Shown here: piece by piece, positions 17,866-25,691 of the stretch
How the letters are laid out: the number at the start of each line of letters is the position of its first letter
Numbering within the stretch: position 1 is the stretch's first letter
Assembly (NCBI RefSeq): GCF_003583365.1
Contig: NZ_QXED01000003.1
Location: 310,001 to 374,000 of the forward strand
Origin: Fibrisoma montanum
GTDB lineage: Bacteria > Bacteroidota > Bacteroidia > Cytophagales > Spirosomataceae
DNA length: 64,000 nt
Direction: 5' to 3'
Notes under the pieces: model-generated
Database searches by the model: none
The model's input: only the letters and a program-made list of their open reading frames with translations
Told to the model about the DNA's origin: nothing
Translations under genes and position numbers: made by a program

Positions 17866-18192
17866 CTATAACGTAAAGATTCGCTGCATGATCAACCATT
17901 TCTCGCCGGGTTTCGCCAGGGGTAAAGCCTGCTGATACCGCCACATCAGGTCTTCCCAGGCCTGCACCTTTGGGTTAGCAGCATCCAATTGCGCTTTCTG
18001 CTCAAACGAAAAGGTTTCATCGGTTTCCATAACCATGAACAGCCGGTTACCCAGGCGGTAGATCTCCATACCGGTAATACCCGCCGACCGAATGCTGTCT
18101 TCAATCTCGGGCCAGATCTGCTTGTGGTGCTGTTCGTATTCGGCGATCAGCGCCGGGTCGTCTTTCAAATCAAGGGCCAGTGCGTAACGCAT
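17866..18192 (-). CDS. L-rhamnose/L-fucose mutarotase family protein
   Basis: A 108-residue protein of the RhaM/FucU-like PF05336 family, complete and of normal length. It interconverts the alpha and beta anomers of 6-deoxy-L-sugars. Family residues are seen in YEQHHKQIWPEIEDSIRSAG and GNRLFMVMETDETFSF, including the catalytic-region His residues and the C-terminal WRYQQALP. With FucP, a dehydrogenase and a lactonase nearby on the same strand, L-fucose is the likely substrate, though L-rhamnose cannot be excluded. Confidence 0.88.
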   Translation of the reverse strand: MRYALALDLKDDPALIAEYEQHHKQIWPEIEDSIRSAGITGMEIYRLGNRLFMVMETDETFSFEQKAQLDAANPKVQAWEDLMWRYQQALPLAKPGEKWLIMQRIFTL

Positions 18193-18194
18193 TG

Positions 18195-18357
18195 AAGTTG
18201 GTTGGTAGGTTTGTAGTTGGTTGGTTTGTGGTTTGTGGTTGATCGGTTTGTGGTTGTTTGGTTTGTAGTTTGTGGTTAATCAGTTTGTGGTTATTCAGCA
18301 CCTGTGTGTTAACGAACCACAAACCACGAACAACAAACCGATCAACCACAAACCTGT
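18195..18357. repeat. GT-rich repeat-built inverted repeat
   Basis: A run of GGTTTGTGGTT-like units with the complementary run on the other side. Arms 18230-18255 and 18329-18354 match at 25 of 26 positions. It fills the whole gap between the MBL-fold gene and the mutarotase gene. Confidence 0.7.
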
Positions 18358-19479
18358 TCAAAACCCCCACCACCGCTTCTGCGGGTATGTTTTTCCAACC
18401 ACCACAGGTTCGCCGATCATGGGCGTAGTGACCGTTACGTTCAGTTCGCCGGCTTTTTTCAGCACCCGTTCGACCGGTTCGGTCCAGGGGTGGAGGGCCA
18501 GGGTGAACTTTCCCCAGTGTACTGGCATCAGCACGTTTGCCCGCAGATCGACGGCCGCCTGCACGGTTTCTTCCGGCATCATGTGAATGAATGGCCACTG
18601 AACATCGTACTGTCCGGCTTCGAGCAGGGCCAGATCGAAAGGACCGTATTGATCGCCAATCTCCTTAAAATGTGGTCCGTAGCCCGAATCGCCCCCCAGG
18701 AACAACGTATGCGAGGGTGCCTGAAGGACGAAGGCGGTCCAGAGGGTTTTTCCGTTGACCAGCCCGCGCCCGGAAAAGTGCCGTGCCATAACCGCCCGGA
18801 GGGTCAGTCCGCGCCCGGCGGGTCCGCCCTCCCCCCAGTCGTATTCGTGGATGGCCGACTCCGGAACGCCCCAGCGAGCCAGGTGCGCGCCAACGCCGAG
18901 GGCCGTGTGAAACTGCCTGGCTTTAGGAATCAGCTTCAGGATGGTATCGTAGTCGAGGTGATCGTAATGATCGTGCGTAATGACAACCACGTCAATCGCC
19001 GGCAGATCATCGACCGTGTAAACGTTCGACCCCGGGTAGCTTTTCGTACCCAGCACGGAAATCGGCGAAGGACGGTCGCTGAACACCGGATCGACCAGGA
19101 TCGTCTGCCCCGCCACCTTGATCAGGTACGACGAGTGACCGAACCAAACGAGTACCGGGTTTGCCCCCGCCGAATCGGCCTCCAGGCGGCTCAGATCGGT
19201 TTTGACCGACGGCAGTGGCTTAGTCGGTTCCCGATTTGCCACGGGCCGCAGGTATTTCATCAGGAGCTGCCAGTACGATACGCCCGGTGCCATCATCGAC
19301 GTTTCGATGGGATAGCGAAAATGCCCATCCCGATAATTCGCCGACCGGCCAATTCGTGTCAGCCGGTCGCCGGCGGGCGTTGCTCCAAACGTAGCCAGTT
19401 GCAGGACCAGCACGGTCACAACGGCTAACACGGCAATCAATCCGAGGAATACGTACATACTTCGTCGCAGCAACCGCAT
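18358..19479 (-). CDS. MBL-fold metal-dependent hydrolase (NAPE-PLD/UlaG-like)
   Basis: A 373-residue protein with an N-terminal membrane anchor (MYVFLGLIAVLAVVTVLVL) and a metallo-beta-lactamase fold. The metal-binding motif THDHYDHLDY lies near residue 167, GHSSYLIK and LVDPVFSDRPSP precede it, and LFLGGDSGYG and the MPVHWGKFTLALHPW tail follow, as in N-acyl-phosphatidylethanolamine phospholipase D-like enzymes. UlaG lactonases share the fold, so a lactonase role in sugar catabolism is possible but not shown. It lies 11 nt after fucP in the same operon. Confidence 0.85.
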   Translation of the reverse strand: MRLLRRSMYVFLGLIAVLAVVTVLVLQLATFGATPAGDRLTRIGRSANYRDGHFRYPIETSMMAPGVSYWQLLMKYLRPVANREPTKPLPSVKTDLSRLEADSAGANPVLVWFGHSSYLIKVAGQTILVDPVFSDRPSPISVLGTKSYPGSNVYTVDDLPAIDVVVITHDHYDHLDYDTILKLIPKARQFHTALGVGAHLARWGVPESAIHEYDWGEGGPAGRGLTLRAVMARHFSGRGLVNGKTLWTAFVLQAPSHTLFLGGDSGYGPHFKEIGDQYGPFDLALLEAGQYDVQWPFIHMMPEETVQAAVDLRANVLMPVHWGKFTLALHPWTEPVERVLKKAGELNVTVTTPMIGEPVVVGKTYPQKRWWGF

Positions 19480-19490
19480 CGTTTATTCGC

Positions 19491-20870
19491 TTACACGATC
19501 GGAGCCCGTTCAACATCCGCTGCCCGGGTTCGGTACCCCTGTGCCGCGTAAAACACAATGTATGCAAAGCAGACCAGCGGTACCAGCAGGGCATACATCG
19601 GTCCACTGGCAAACAAAGCCCCGGCCACCAGCGGCAGCAACGCGCCCCCAACGATGCTCATAATCACCAGCGACGACGCCAGCTTCGACTCCACGCCCAG
19701 GCCTTTTGTGGCCAGCGCGAAGATGGTCGGGAACATAATGCTCTGGAAGAAGTACGTAAAGCTCAACGCAATGACGGCGGTTACGCCACCGGCCAGCATC
19801 GCCAGCAGCACCATCGCCACAGCTCCGGCGGAGTAGATCGTCAGCACTACGTTGGGCCGCATGCGCGTCATCAGCGACGTACCGACAAACCGCCCCAGCA
19901 TGAACAGCACCAGGGCAAACGATGCGTGAAAGCCCGCAATCTGCGTGGGCGACAGGTCGGTTGGCGAACCGGTCAGCGCGTTGATTGCGTTCATGTATCC
20001 TTCGGCCAGCCCCCAGTGGCCTTCGCGGGAGAGGTCAAGCTTCAAATCAACGAAGTAGCCCCAGAGCGTAGCCTGCGCTCCAACGTTGACAAACTGCGCA
20101 ATGATGCCCAGCGTCAGGTGGCGGTGACGAAACAGACTCGTAATGGGTATATCCCCGGCAGCCTGCTCTTCCTCAGCGCCAACTTCGGGCATTTTTGTAA
20201 TGGCAAACAGCACGGTTACGAACGCGATAATCAGCCCGATGATCAGATACGGTCCCTGAACGGACAGAGCTTCCTGCACCCGTATCGCTTCGGCCTGCGC
20301 TGCGGGCATGGCATTCAGCAGTTCCGGCGTGTATTCCGTCTTGGAGAAGATGAAGAGCGCCCCAATGATTGGCCCCAGAATGATGCTGATGCCATTGAAC
20401 GACTGCGAGAAATTCAGTCGCCATTCCGACTTGGCCGGATCGCCGAGCACCGTTACGTACAGGTTGGCGGCCGTTTCCAGAAAGGCAATGCCGCAGGCCA
20501 TCGTAAACAGGGCAAACAAAAAGAAACTGTACACCCGGGCTTCGGCCGCGGGGTAGAACAAAAACGCCCCACCCCCGTAAAGTACCAACCCAAACAGGAT
20601 GCCGCGCTTGTAGCCGAACTTACGCATGACGTACCCCGCCGGCAGGGCCATAAAAAAATAACCCAGATAAAAGGCGAAATCAACGATTCCGGCCTGAAAA
20701 CGGTCCAGGTCGAGGGCAATCTGAAACTGCTTGATCAGCGAACCGTTCAGGCTGTTGGCCAGCCCCCAGAGAAAAAACAGGCTGGTGACGAGCGCAAAGG
20801 CGATGCCGAAGCTGCCGGTATTCTCGCCGGATTTAAGTCTGACGTTATCGGTTGTGGGTCCGAGGGGCAT
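19491..20870 (-). CDS. fucP: L-fucose:H+ symporter (FucP-like MFS permease)
   Basis: A 459-residue inner-membrane carrier with 12 predicted helices. The N-terminus shows the FucP-type FALVTSLFFLWGLANSLNGSLIKQFQ and DLDRFQAGIVDFAFYLGYFF wording split by the first loop, including the periplasm-facing Asp region that couples proton movement. The GYKRGILFGLVLYGGGAFLF signature and VGAQATLWGYFVD also match FucP/GluP-type carriers. Sugar specificity within this family varies, but the neighbouring mutarotase, lactonase and FAH-type genes favour L-fucose. A TACATTTA element about 30 nt upstream of the ATG may be its -7 box. Confidence 0.88.
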   Translation of the reverse strand: MPLGPTTDNVRLKSGENTGSFGIAFALVTSLFFLWGLANSLNGSLIKQFQIALDLDRFQAGIVDFAFYLGYFFMALPAGYVMRKFGYKRGILFGLVLYGGGAFLFYPAAEARVYSFFLFALFTMACGIAFLETAANLYVTVLGDPAKSEWRLNFSQSFNGISIILGPIIGALFIFSKTEYTPELLNAMPAAQAEAIRVQEALSVQGPYLIIGLIIAFVTVLFAITKMPEVGAEEEQAAGDIPITSLFRHRHLTLGIIAQFVNVGAQATLWGYFVDLKLDLSREGHWGLAEGYMNAINALTGSPTDLSPTQIAGFHASFALVLFMLGRFVGTSLMTRMRPNVVLTIYSAGAVAMVLLAMLAGGVTAVIALSFTYFFQSIMFPTIFALATKGLGVESKLASSLVIMSIVGGALLPLVAGALFASGPMYALLVPLVCFAYIVFYAAQGYRTRAADVERAPIV

Positions 20871-21001
20871 AAGTAGCGGGTTTGGAAAAGGTAAATGTAC
20901 AGGTTTTGTCGTTCGGCTGACGGTTTTGTATGGGTGGCGTCAGGTAATGTGGGGTGAGTTCTGCACCCGGCTTCACCCAACCTGGCCCCGAATTCCCAAG
21001 C

Positions 21002-21787
21002 TCAGTCCGTTATCGCCCGGTCGAGGTGGGTATAGCCCCCGTCGACGTGCAGCAGCTGCCCCGTCGTGTGGCTGGATCGGTCGGACAGCAGAAACGCTAC
21101 GGCATTAGCAATCTCTTCGGTAGTCGTCATGCGTCGTTCCAGCGGAATTTTCGAGACAATCTGTTGTAGTTTCTTATCCGGCTCCGGCAGCGTTTTAATC
21201 CAGTTCGCGTACAGGGGTGTCCAGCTTTCGGCCACAATGACACTGTTGACCCGGATGCCGTACGGCAGCAGTTCGACCGCCCATTCGCGGGTCAGCGCGT
21301 TCCGCCCCCCGTTGGAAGCCGCGTAGGCGGAGGTATTTCCCTGACCGGTTTCGGCCACCTTGGAACCGATGTTGACGATAGATCCCTTCGATTGTTTCAG
21401 GGCAGGCAGAACGTGGTGGGCCATCAGGTAGTAATGCACCAGGTTTTTGTGCAGCGACGCCATGAAGTCTTCGTAATTGCCCTGTTCCAGGCCGACTCCG
21501 TCGTTCACTCCGGCGTTGTTTACTAGCCCGTCGATCCGACCGAAATGAGCCAGTGTTTGTTCAACGGCCCGTTTGCAGTCGTCCGGCCGGGTGAGCTCAG
21601 CCACAAACTGGTGCGCTTTTCCACCCGACGCCTGAATGGCATCCACAACCTGCTGATTGTCCGCTTCATTCCGGCCAACAATAACGGGAATAGCCCCCTC
21701 GGCCGCCAATACGGTACTGATGCCCTCACCAATGCCTTTGGCACCGCCCGTAACCAGAATAATTTTGTCCTCTAGGTTTAAGTACAT
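21002..21787 (-). CDS. SDR family oxidoreductase, candidate L-fucose dehydrogenase, with an atypical YxxxN motif
   Basis: A 261-residue classical-length SDR. The cofactor motif TGGAKGIGEG is at residues 13-22, NNAG at 90-93, the catalytic Ser at 142 (GSKVAETGQG) and Tyr at 155. The usual catalytic Lys is Asn159 (YAASNGG). The C-terminal HTTGQLLHVDGGYTHLDRA is normal. In this locus it could oxidise L-fucose to the lactone or 2-keto-3-deoxy-L-fuconate to the diketo acid; I cannot tell which. The ATG at 21787 (MYLNLEDKII) was chosen over an upstream frame extension that overlaps the lactonase gene. About 50 nt separate it from that gene. Confidence 0.85.
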   Translation of the reverse strand: MYLNLEDKIILVTGGAKGIGEGISTVLAAEGAIPVIVGRNEADNQQVVDAIQASGGKAHQFVAELTRPDDCKRAVEQTLAHFGRIDGLVNNAGVNDGVGLEQGNYEDFMASLHKNLVHYYLMAHHVLPALKQSKGSIVNIGSKVAETGQGNTSAYAASNGGRNALTREWAVELLPYGIRVNSVIVAESWTPLYANWIKTLPEPDKKLQQIVSKIPLERRMTTTEEIANAVAFLLSDRSSHTTGQLLHVDGGYTHLDRAITD

Positions 21788-21839
21788 GCACGACAGGCTT
21801 GCACCTGTTTTTAAACGGTTAAAATTGCTTACTGAACGG

Positions 21840-22664
21840 CTACAGCCGATAAAACCTGACGGCGTTGGCTCCGAACACCTTCGCCCGAACCTCATCCCCC
21901 CAGGGAATGACGTATTCCTCAATCAGCGTTTTGACCTGGGTGTAGTTGGCCGCTACCAGACAGACCGGCCAATCTGACCCGAACATCAGCCGATCAGGGC
22001 CGAAGTGCTCAAAAGCTGCATCCAGATACGGAAAAAAGTCTTTCTTGCTCCAGTTCTGCCAGTCGGCTTCCGTAACCAGGCCCGATAACTTGCAGTACAC
22101 GTTCGGCTGCCTGGCAATCTCGGCCATGAAATTCGACCATGTATTGATCCGCTGTTCACTGATGCGCGGCTTTGCCAGGTGATCGATCACAAAGTTGACT
22201 TCCGGCACGGCCCGTACCAGATGCAGCGCGGATTTAAGCTGCTGCGGATAAATCAGGATGTCGTACGTCAGGTCGAATGCCGCCAGTTGCCGGATGCCCC
22301 GGATTACGTCCTGCCGCGTCAGGAAATCGTCGGGTTCAGCCTGGGCTACGTGCCGGAATCCCTTAATCTCCTCATACAGCGAAAAGGCTTCCAGCCGCTC
22401 GTAGATGGTCTCGGCCCGCAGATCGACCCAGCCAACCACCCCCCGGACGATGTCGTAGGACTCAGCCATTTTCACCAGAAACAGCGTCTCGGCCTCCGAT
22501 TGGTCGGCCTGAACCGCTACGCAGCCGTCGATGCCGTTCTCGGTCAGGATCGGCTCCAGATCGGCCGGCAGGAAGTCGCGCCGGATGGCGGCCATCTCGT
22601 CGGTAATCCACGTATCCCGCTCGGGGTCATAGAACCAGAAATGTTGATGCGCGTCGATGGTCAT
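21840..22664 (-). CDS. Amidohydrolase family protein, probable L-fuconolactonase
   Basis: A 274-residue TIM-barrel amidohydrolase of the COG3618 type. The metal-binding HxH is at the N-terminus (MTIDAHQHFW), followed by WVDLRAETIYERL, the FVIDHLAKPRI strand, YCKLSGLVTEAD and the late Asp in MFGSDWPVC. These features match L-fuconolactone and related sugar lactone hydrolases; the predicted step is L-fucono-1,5-lactone to L-fuconate in the cytosol. It lies between the FAH-type and SDR genes on the same strand. Confidence 0.88.
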   Translation of the reverse strand: MTIDAHQHFWFYDPERDTWITDEMAAIRRDFLPADLEPILTENGIDGCVAVQADQSEAETLFLVKMAESYDIVRGVVGWVDLRAETIYERLEAFSLYEEIKGFRHVAQAEPDDFLTRQDVIRGIRQLAAFDLTYDILIYPQQLKSALHLVRAVPEVNFVIDHLAKPRISEQRINTWSNFMAEIARQPNVYCKLSGLVTEADWQNWSKKDFFPYLDAAFEHFGPDRLMFGSDWPVCLVAANYTQVKTLIEEYVIPWGDEVRAKVFGANAVRFYRL

Positions 22665-22757
22665 ACAAGAAAGGGAGGAAAGGAGAAAGGGAGGAAAGGA
22701 GAAAGGGAGGGCACCGAATGCGGTTACTCTTCTCCCCTTTCCTCCCTTTCTCCTTTT
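22665..22757. repeat. Purine-rich repeat-built hairpin A
   Basis: Tandem AAAGGAGAAAGGGAGG-like units form the left arm. A perfect 21-bp pair lies at 22679-22699 and 22736-22756. It fills the gap between the lactonase start and the FAH-type stop. Two similar elements occur near 42.4 and 54.9 kb. Confidence 0.75.
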
Positions 22758-23612
22758 TCAATGATAACTAACTGCGGTTTGGCGCTGTTCGCCCAGGCCC
22801 TCGATGCCCAGTTCCACGACGTCGCCGGGCTGGAGGAAGCGCTGCGGTTTGAGTCCCATGCCTACGCCCGCCGGGGTACCCGTTGAAATCACATCGCCCG
22901 GCAGCAGGGTCATGAACTGGCTGATGTAGCTGACCAGGGTCGGTACGTCGAAGATCATATCGTCGGTGTTGGAATCCTGCAGCCGTTCGCCGTTGAGCGA
23001 CAGCCACAGGTGCAAGCCGTTCGGGTTGGGTACGTCGTCTTTCGTGACCAGATACGGCCCCAGGGGCGCAAACGTATCTGCGCTCTTGCCCTTTACCCAT
23101 TGACCACCCCGTTCGAGCTGGAAAGCCCGCTCGCTGTAGTCGTTGTGAACGGCGTAGCCGGCGATGTAATCCATCGCGTCATCAAGCTCAACGTAAGTGG
23201 CTTTTTTGCCGATAATGATGGCCAGTTCCACCTCCCAATCCGTTTTTTCCGAGCGTTTTGGAATGATAACCTCATCGTTCGGACCGACCAGTGCCGTCGT
23301 GGATTTAAAGAACAGGATCGGTTCGGCGGGTGGTTGCGCGCCGGTTTCGGCTGCGTGTTTGGCGTAGTTTAAGCCGACACAAATAAGTTTGGAGGGCCGC
23401 TTGACGCACGGGCCAAAGCGGGTATCGGGCGACACGTCCGGGCAGTGCTGCGCGTGACTTTCCAGCCAGTGGGCCAGTCGTTCGGGACCGTTGGAGGCAA
23501 AGAAGGTTTCGTCGTAGTCTTCACCGAAGTGGGTGACATCAATGTGTTGTCCGGTAGGTAATACCACGCCGGGGTGTTCGTGGGAAGGAGCGCCGAAGCG
23601 GAATAGTTTCAT
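22758..23612 (-). CDS. Fumarylacetoacetate hydrolase family protein, probable 2,4-diketo-3-deoxy-L-fuconate hydrolase
   Basis: A 284-residue FAH-family C-C hydrolase. The N-terminal domain starts MKLFRFGAPSHEHPG; the catalytic domain has CVGLNYAKHAAE, the metal-binding DWEVELAIIIG and VHNDYSER, KSADTFAPLGPYL and STGTPAGVGMG. In oxidative 6-deoxyhexose pathways such enzymes split a diketo acid into pyruvate and L-lactate, matching the downstream lut genes. The start at 23612 was chosen because the longer frame has no homology-like sequence. It is the first gene of the minus-strand catabolic run. Confidence 0.88.
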   Translation of the reverse strand: MKLFRFGAPSHEHPGVVLPTGQHIDVTHFGEDYDETFFASNGPERLAHWLESHAQHCPDVSPDTRFGPCVKRPSKLICVGLNYAKHAAETGAQPPAEPILFFKSTTALVGPNDEVIIPKRSEKTDWEVELAIIIGKKATYVELDDAMDYIAGYAVHNDYSERAFQLERGGQWVKGKSADTFAPLGPYLVTKDDVPNPNGLHLWLSLNGERLQDSNTDDMIFDVPTLVSYISQFMTLLPGDVISTGTPAGVGMGLKPQRFLQPGDVVELGIEGLGEQRQTAVSYH

Positions 23613-23677
23613 ACTATAGAAAGGTATCTGCCCGGAAAAGTAAGGATTTGGCAAATTATAACCATACGAATCAAGTG

Positions 23678-23869
23678 TCAGGCCCATTTACAAATAAATA
23701 AAGCCAGTTCATCCGTCCCTTCACCAGGTTTATCGCTCAGCGTAGTTGGCCGCCCTTCGGGATAATTTCGGGACTGGCTGATGCCCCACTCATTTTTCTC
23801 TTTAACCAGGAAATACAGATGCCTTTTCTTTTCGGCTGACCAGCTGACCACCAGGATAATGGCTATCAT
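23678..23869 (-). CDS. Small hypothetical protein or gene remnant
   Basis: A 63-residue reading frame with plausible protein character (hydrophobic start MIAIILVVSW, then a charged part ending ELALFICKWA). A stop lies five codons upstream. No family is recognised. It could be a real small protein or the end of a decayed gene. It is in an AT-richer intergenic zone between a long hairpin and the fucose run. Confidence 0.3.
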   Translation of the reverse strand: MIAIILVVSWSAEKKRHLYFLVKEKNEWGISQSRNYPEGRPTTLSDKPGEGTDELALFICKWA

Positions 23870-23926
23870 TTCAGGCAGCTGTTACCTGGCTGAAATCTCG
23901 TATGATCAAGGCTGGTTTATATGGCA

Positions 23927-23987
23927 ATAGTGGTGAAAACGGGAAGAGTCAGGTTTGAAACCTGACTCTTCCCGTTTTCACCACTAT
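23927..23987. terminator. Very long palindromic hairpin, 30-bp perfect stem
   Basis: Arms 23927-23956 and 23958-23987 are exact complements about a single central G, a 61-bp near-perfect palindrome. It lies downstream of the low-GC gene pair on the minus strand and is probably its terminator. Confidence 0.7.
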
Positions 23988-24051
23988 CATCCGGATGTTA
24001 ACCGGTCAGGTGCAGTAAATAGTCCTAACTCCGGCGGTTTTTTTCTTTCAT

Positions 24052-24162
24052 CTATTGATCGAATTTATCAATCAGCCTGGTGTTGAACCTGGTGCGAAGT
24101 AGCTGGTCGTACGCCGGCAAATCCTTTATTATCAAAAACATCTGCAGGGTTTCGATCCCCAT
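24052..24162 (-). CDS. 36-codon reading frame overlapping the preceding stop codon
   Basis: The ATG at 24162 shares one base with the stop of the upstream gene (TAATG), an arrangement that allows re-initiation. The peptide, starting MGIETLQMFLIIKDLPAYDQ, has ordinary composition and no recognisable family. It may be a short coupled gene or a fragment of a lost one. Confidence 0.25.
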   Translation of the reverse strand: MGIETLQMFLIIKDLPAYDQLLRTRFNTRLIDKFDQ

Positions 24163-24845
24163 TACTTGTTGAAAACGATCTGCCCGCAGGAAACTTCCTG
24201 CGAACCAAAAGGGTCTATGCTCATTCTATAAAAAAGGTCTTGTCCTTTTGCGAAAAGTCCGGCTCGTACGGGGCCATTATCAGGGGTATAACTGAGCATT
24301 ACGACATAAAAAAGACACGCTTCCTTGGGATTAAGCGTTCGTTGAAACCTGGTCGGTTTATTGAAGCTTGTATCTAAAAAAGATACTAAATCAGCTGTCT
24401 TATACCCATAGTTATACAATGATTGCCTGTCAAGCGTCATTGCGTCTGGAGGTAGTAATAATTTAAAGTAAGAGTTCGGTACGGAGGAAATGGCGAATGA
24501 ATCGGCAGGAAAATTAATTGTTAGTTCTACCGGGGTAGCCGTTTCGTTGATAACCCGAGTCCAGAATATGCCAAATCCATGCGTTTTTCCGCTAAAACTA
24601 GTGTATCCCCTCCTTCCATTAATAGCTACTCCACCTTTAGGGTAACTGTTTTGTATGATTAGGCGCCTACCGAAAGAATCAGTATACTCATGCTTCGTGT
24701 GAACATACCGTTCATCAGGTCCGGGAGAAGTGAATAGGTCGTTGATTACGGACTTGACAGTGTCTTTTGGAAGGTCTGGTTTATTCTGTCCTCCACAGAA
24801 CGTGCGAAAAACAACCGTTAAGAATAAAGCATATATGAATTTCAT
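24162..24845 (-). CDS. Secreted protein of unknown function
   Basis: A 227-residue protein with a signal-like N-terminus (MKFIYALFLTVVFRTFCGGQ); Cys17 could be an acylation site but the lipobox is poor. The mature part is beta-rich in appearance, with a central GFGIFWTRVINETATPVELT segment. No family is recognised. Its GC is well below that of the surroundings. It starts 7 nt after the stop of the next upstream gene, with which it forms a two-gene operon. Confidence 0.65.
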   Translation of the reverse strand: MKFIYALFLTVVFRTFCGGQNKPDLPKDTVKSVINDLFTSPGPDERYVHTKHEYTDSFGRRLIIQNSYPKGGVAINGRRGYTSFSGKTHGFGIFWTRVINETATPVELTINFPADSFAISSVPNSYFKLLLPPDAMTLDRQSLYNYGYKTADLVSFLDTSFNKPTRFQRTLNPKEACLFYVVMLSYTPDNGPVRAGLFAKGQDLFYRMSIDPFGSQEVSCGQIVFNK

Positions 24846-24852
24846 ACTTTAC

Positions 24853-25395
24853 TTAACAGCCGCCTTTGCGAGGGACACGTTTATACAACATTTTACCATC
24901 TCGTTCAACTAGGTTGAGCGAGATGATTGGATATGCATACTTGGGCGCATGCAATACGCTATGGCTTCTTATGACTATTTTGTCGTTAACCTTCAGGCTA
25001 TGCAATTGCTGCAATTCATCAGACTTTTCCGGTCCATAACCAAGAATATAATCATCACCATCAATCCTGACCATCAGTCCGAAACCTAACCGTGAGCCTG
25101 GCGGAAGAGAAAGAGAGGTGACAACAGCCTCCATATTGGTAAAAGCCTTTATATGCTTCCTTATTTTAGCTTCACTGGCATATACTTTTTTACCTGCGGG
25201 AGATGCTTCCCATTTTTTGTACAGTATCCCATCAGGGGTAGCCTCCCATTTTTTCAATGCAGCTTTCCTTTCAGCCGCAGAGGGTGGTGTTGAAGGTGAC
25301 TTTTCAGCCGCTTCATGTGTACGTTCACGATTGGCAAATACGAGTCCGCCTACCACAACCAGTGGTAAGATCAGCGCAAAAATGATTTTCTTCAT
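24853..25395 (-). CDS. Membrane-anchored or secreted protein with duplicated KKWEAxP motif
   Basis: A 180-residue protein with an N-terminal hydrophobic helix (MKKIIFALILPLVVVGGLVF) followed by a charged linker. A short internal duplication, KKWEATPDG then KKWEASPAG, lies at about residues 48-68. The remainder has a small beta-domain appearance ending KMLYKRVPRKGGC. No family is recognised. It is the first gene of a low-GC pair and is followed after 7 nt by the next gene. Confidence 0.6.
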   Translation of the reverse strand: MKKIIFALILPLVVVGGLVFANRERTHEAAEKSPSTPPSAAERKAALKKWEATPDGILYKKWEASPAGKKVYASEAKIRKHIKAFTNMEAVVTSLSLPPGSRLGFGLMVRIDGDDYILGYGPEKSDELQQLHSLKVNDKIVIRSHSVLHAPKYAYPIISLNLVERDGKMLYKRVPRKGGC

Positions 25396-25691
25396 TTTTT
25401 CTGTAGGTTTAATTAAAATGAATCATTATCCTGAAAAATCAGATGCATGTAGGCGTTCTTTTTTTCAAGGATGTCAACCACTGCGGTGAGCAGCAAAGCT
25501 AAAAGGTTCTATTCTGTCGTCTGTTAATGACCTGTAAAACAATGTTAACGAAACGTAAAAGCGGCTCACGAAAAGCCTACGGAACGGACCGGGCTCCAAA
25601 ATGGATGAATTCGGCGGCCTCGAAACAGAAAAGCAGTAATTGACAAAAGGGCGAACGTCGTTTTTTAGTAAACTTGGTAAACTTCTGCCCT
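25396..25691. other. Intergenic region between divergent genes
   Basis: About 300 nt, AT-rich, holding the divergent promoters of the low-GC pair and the VCBS lipoprotein gene. A TTGAC at about 25640 and a TAGTAAACTTGG stretch just before the VCBS gene could be part of its promoter, but neither matches the consensus well. No gene or structured RNA was recognised. Confidence 0.3.

Noticed and set aside
24162-24845. Lipoprotein call for the 227-residue secreted protein
   Set aside because: Cys17 is preceded by Arg-Thr-Phe, which is a poor lipobox, so only a generic secreted protein is reported.
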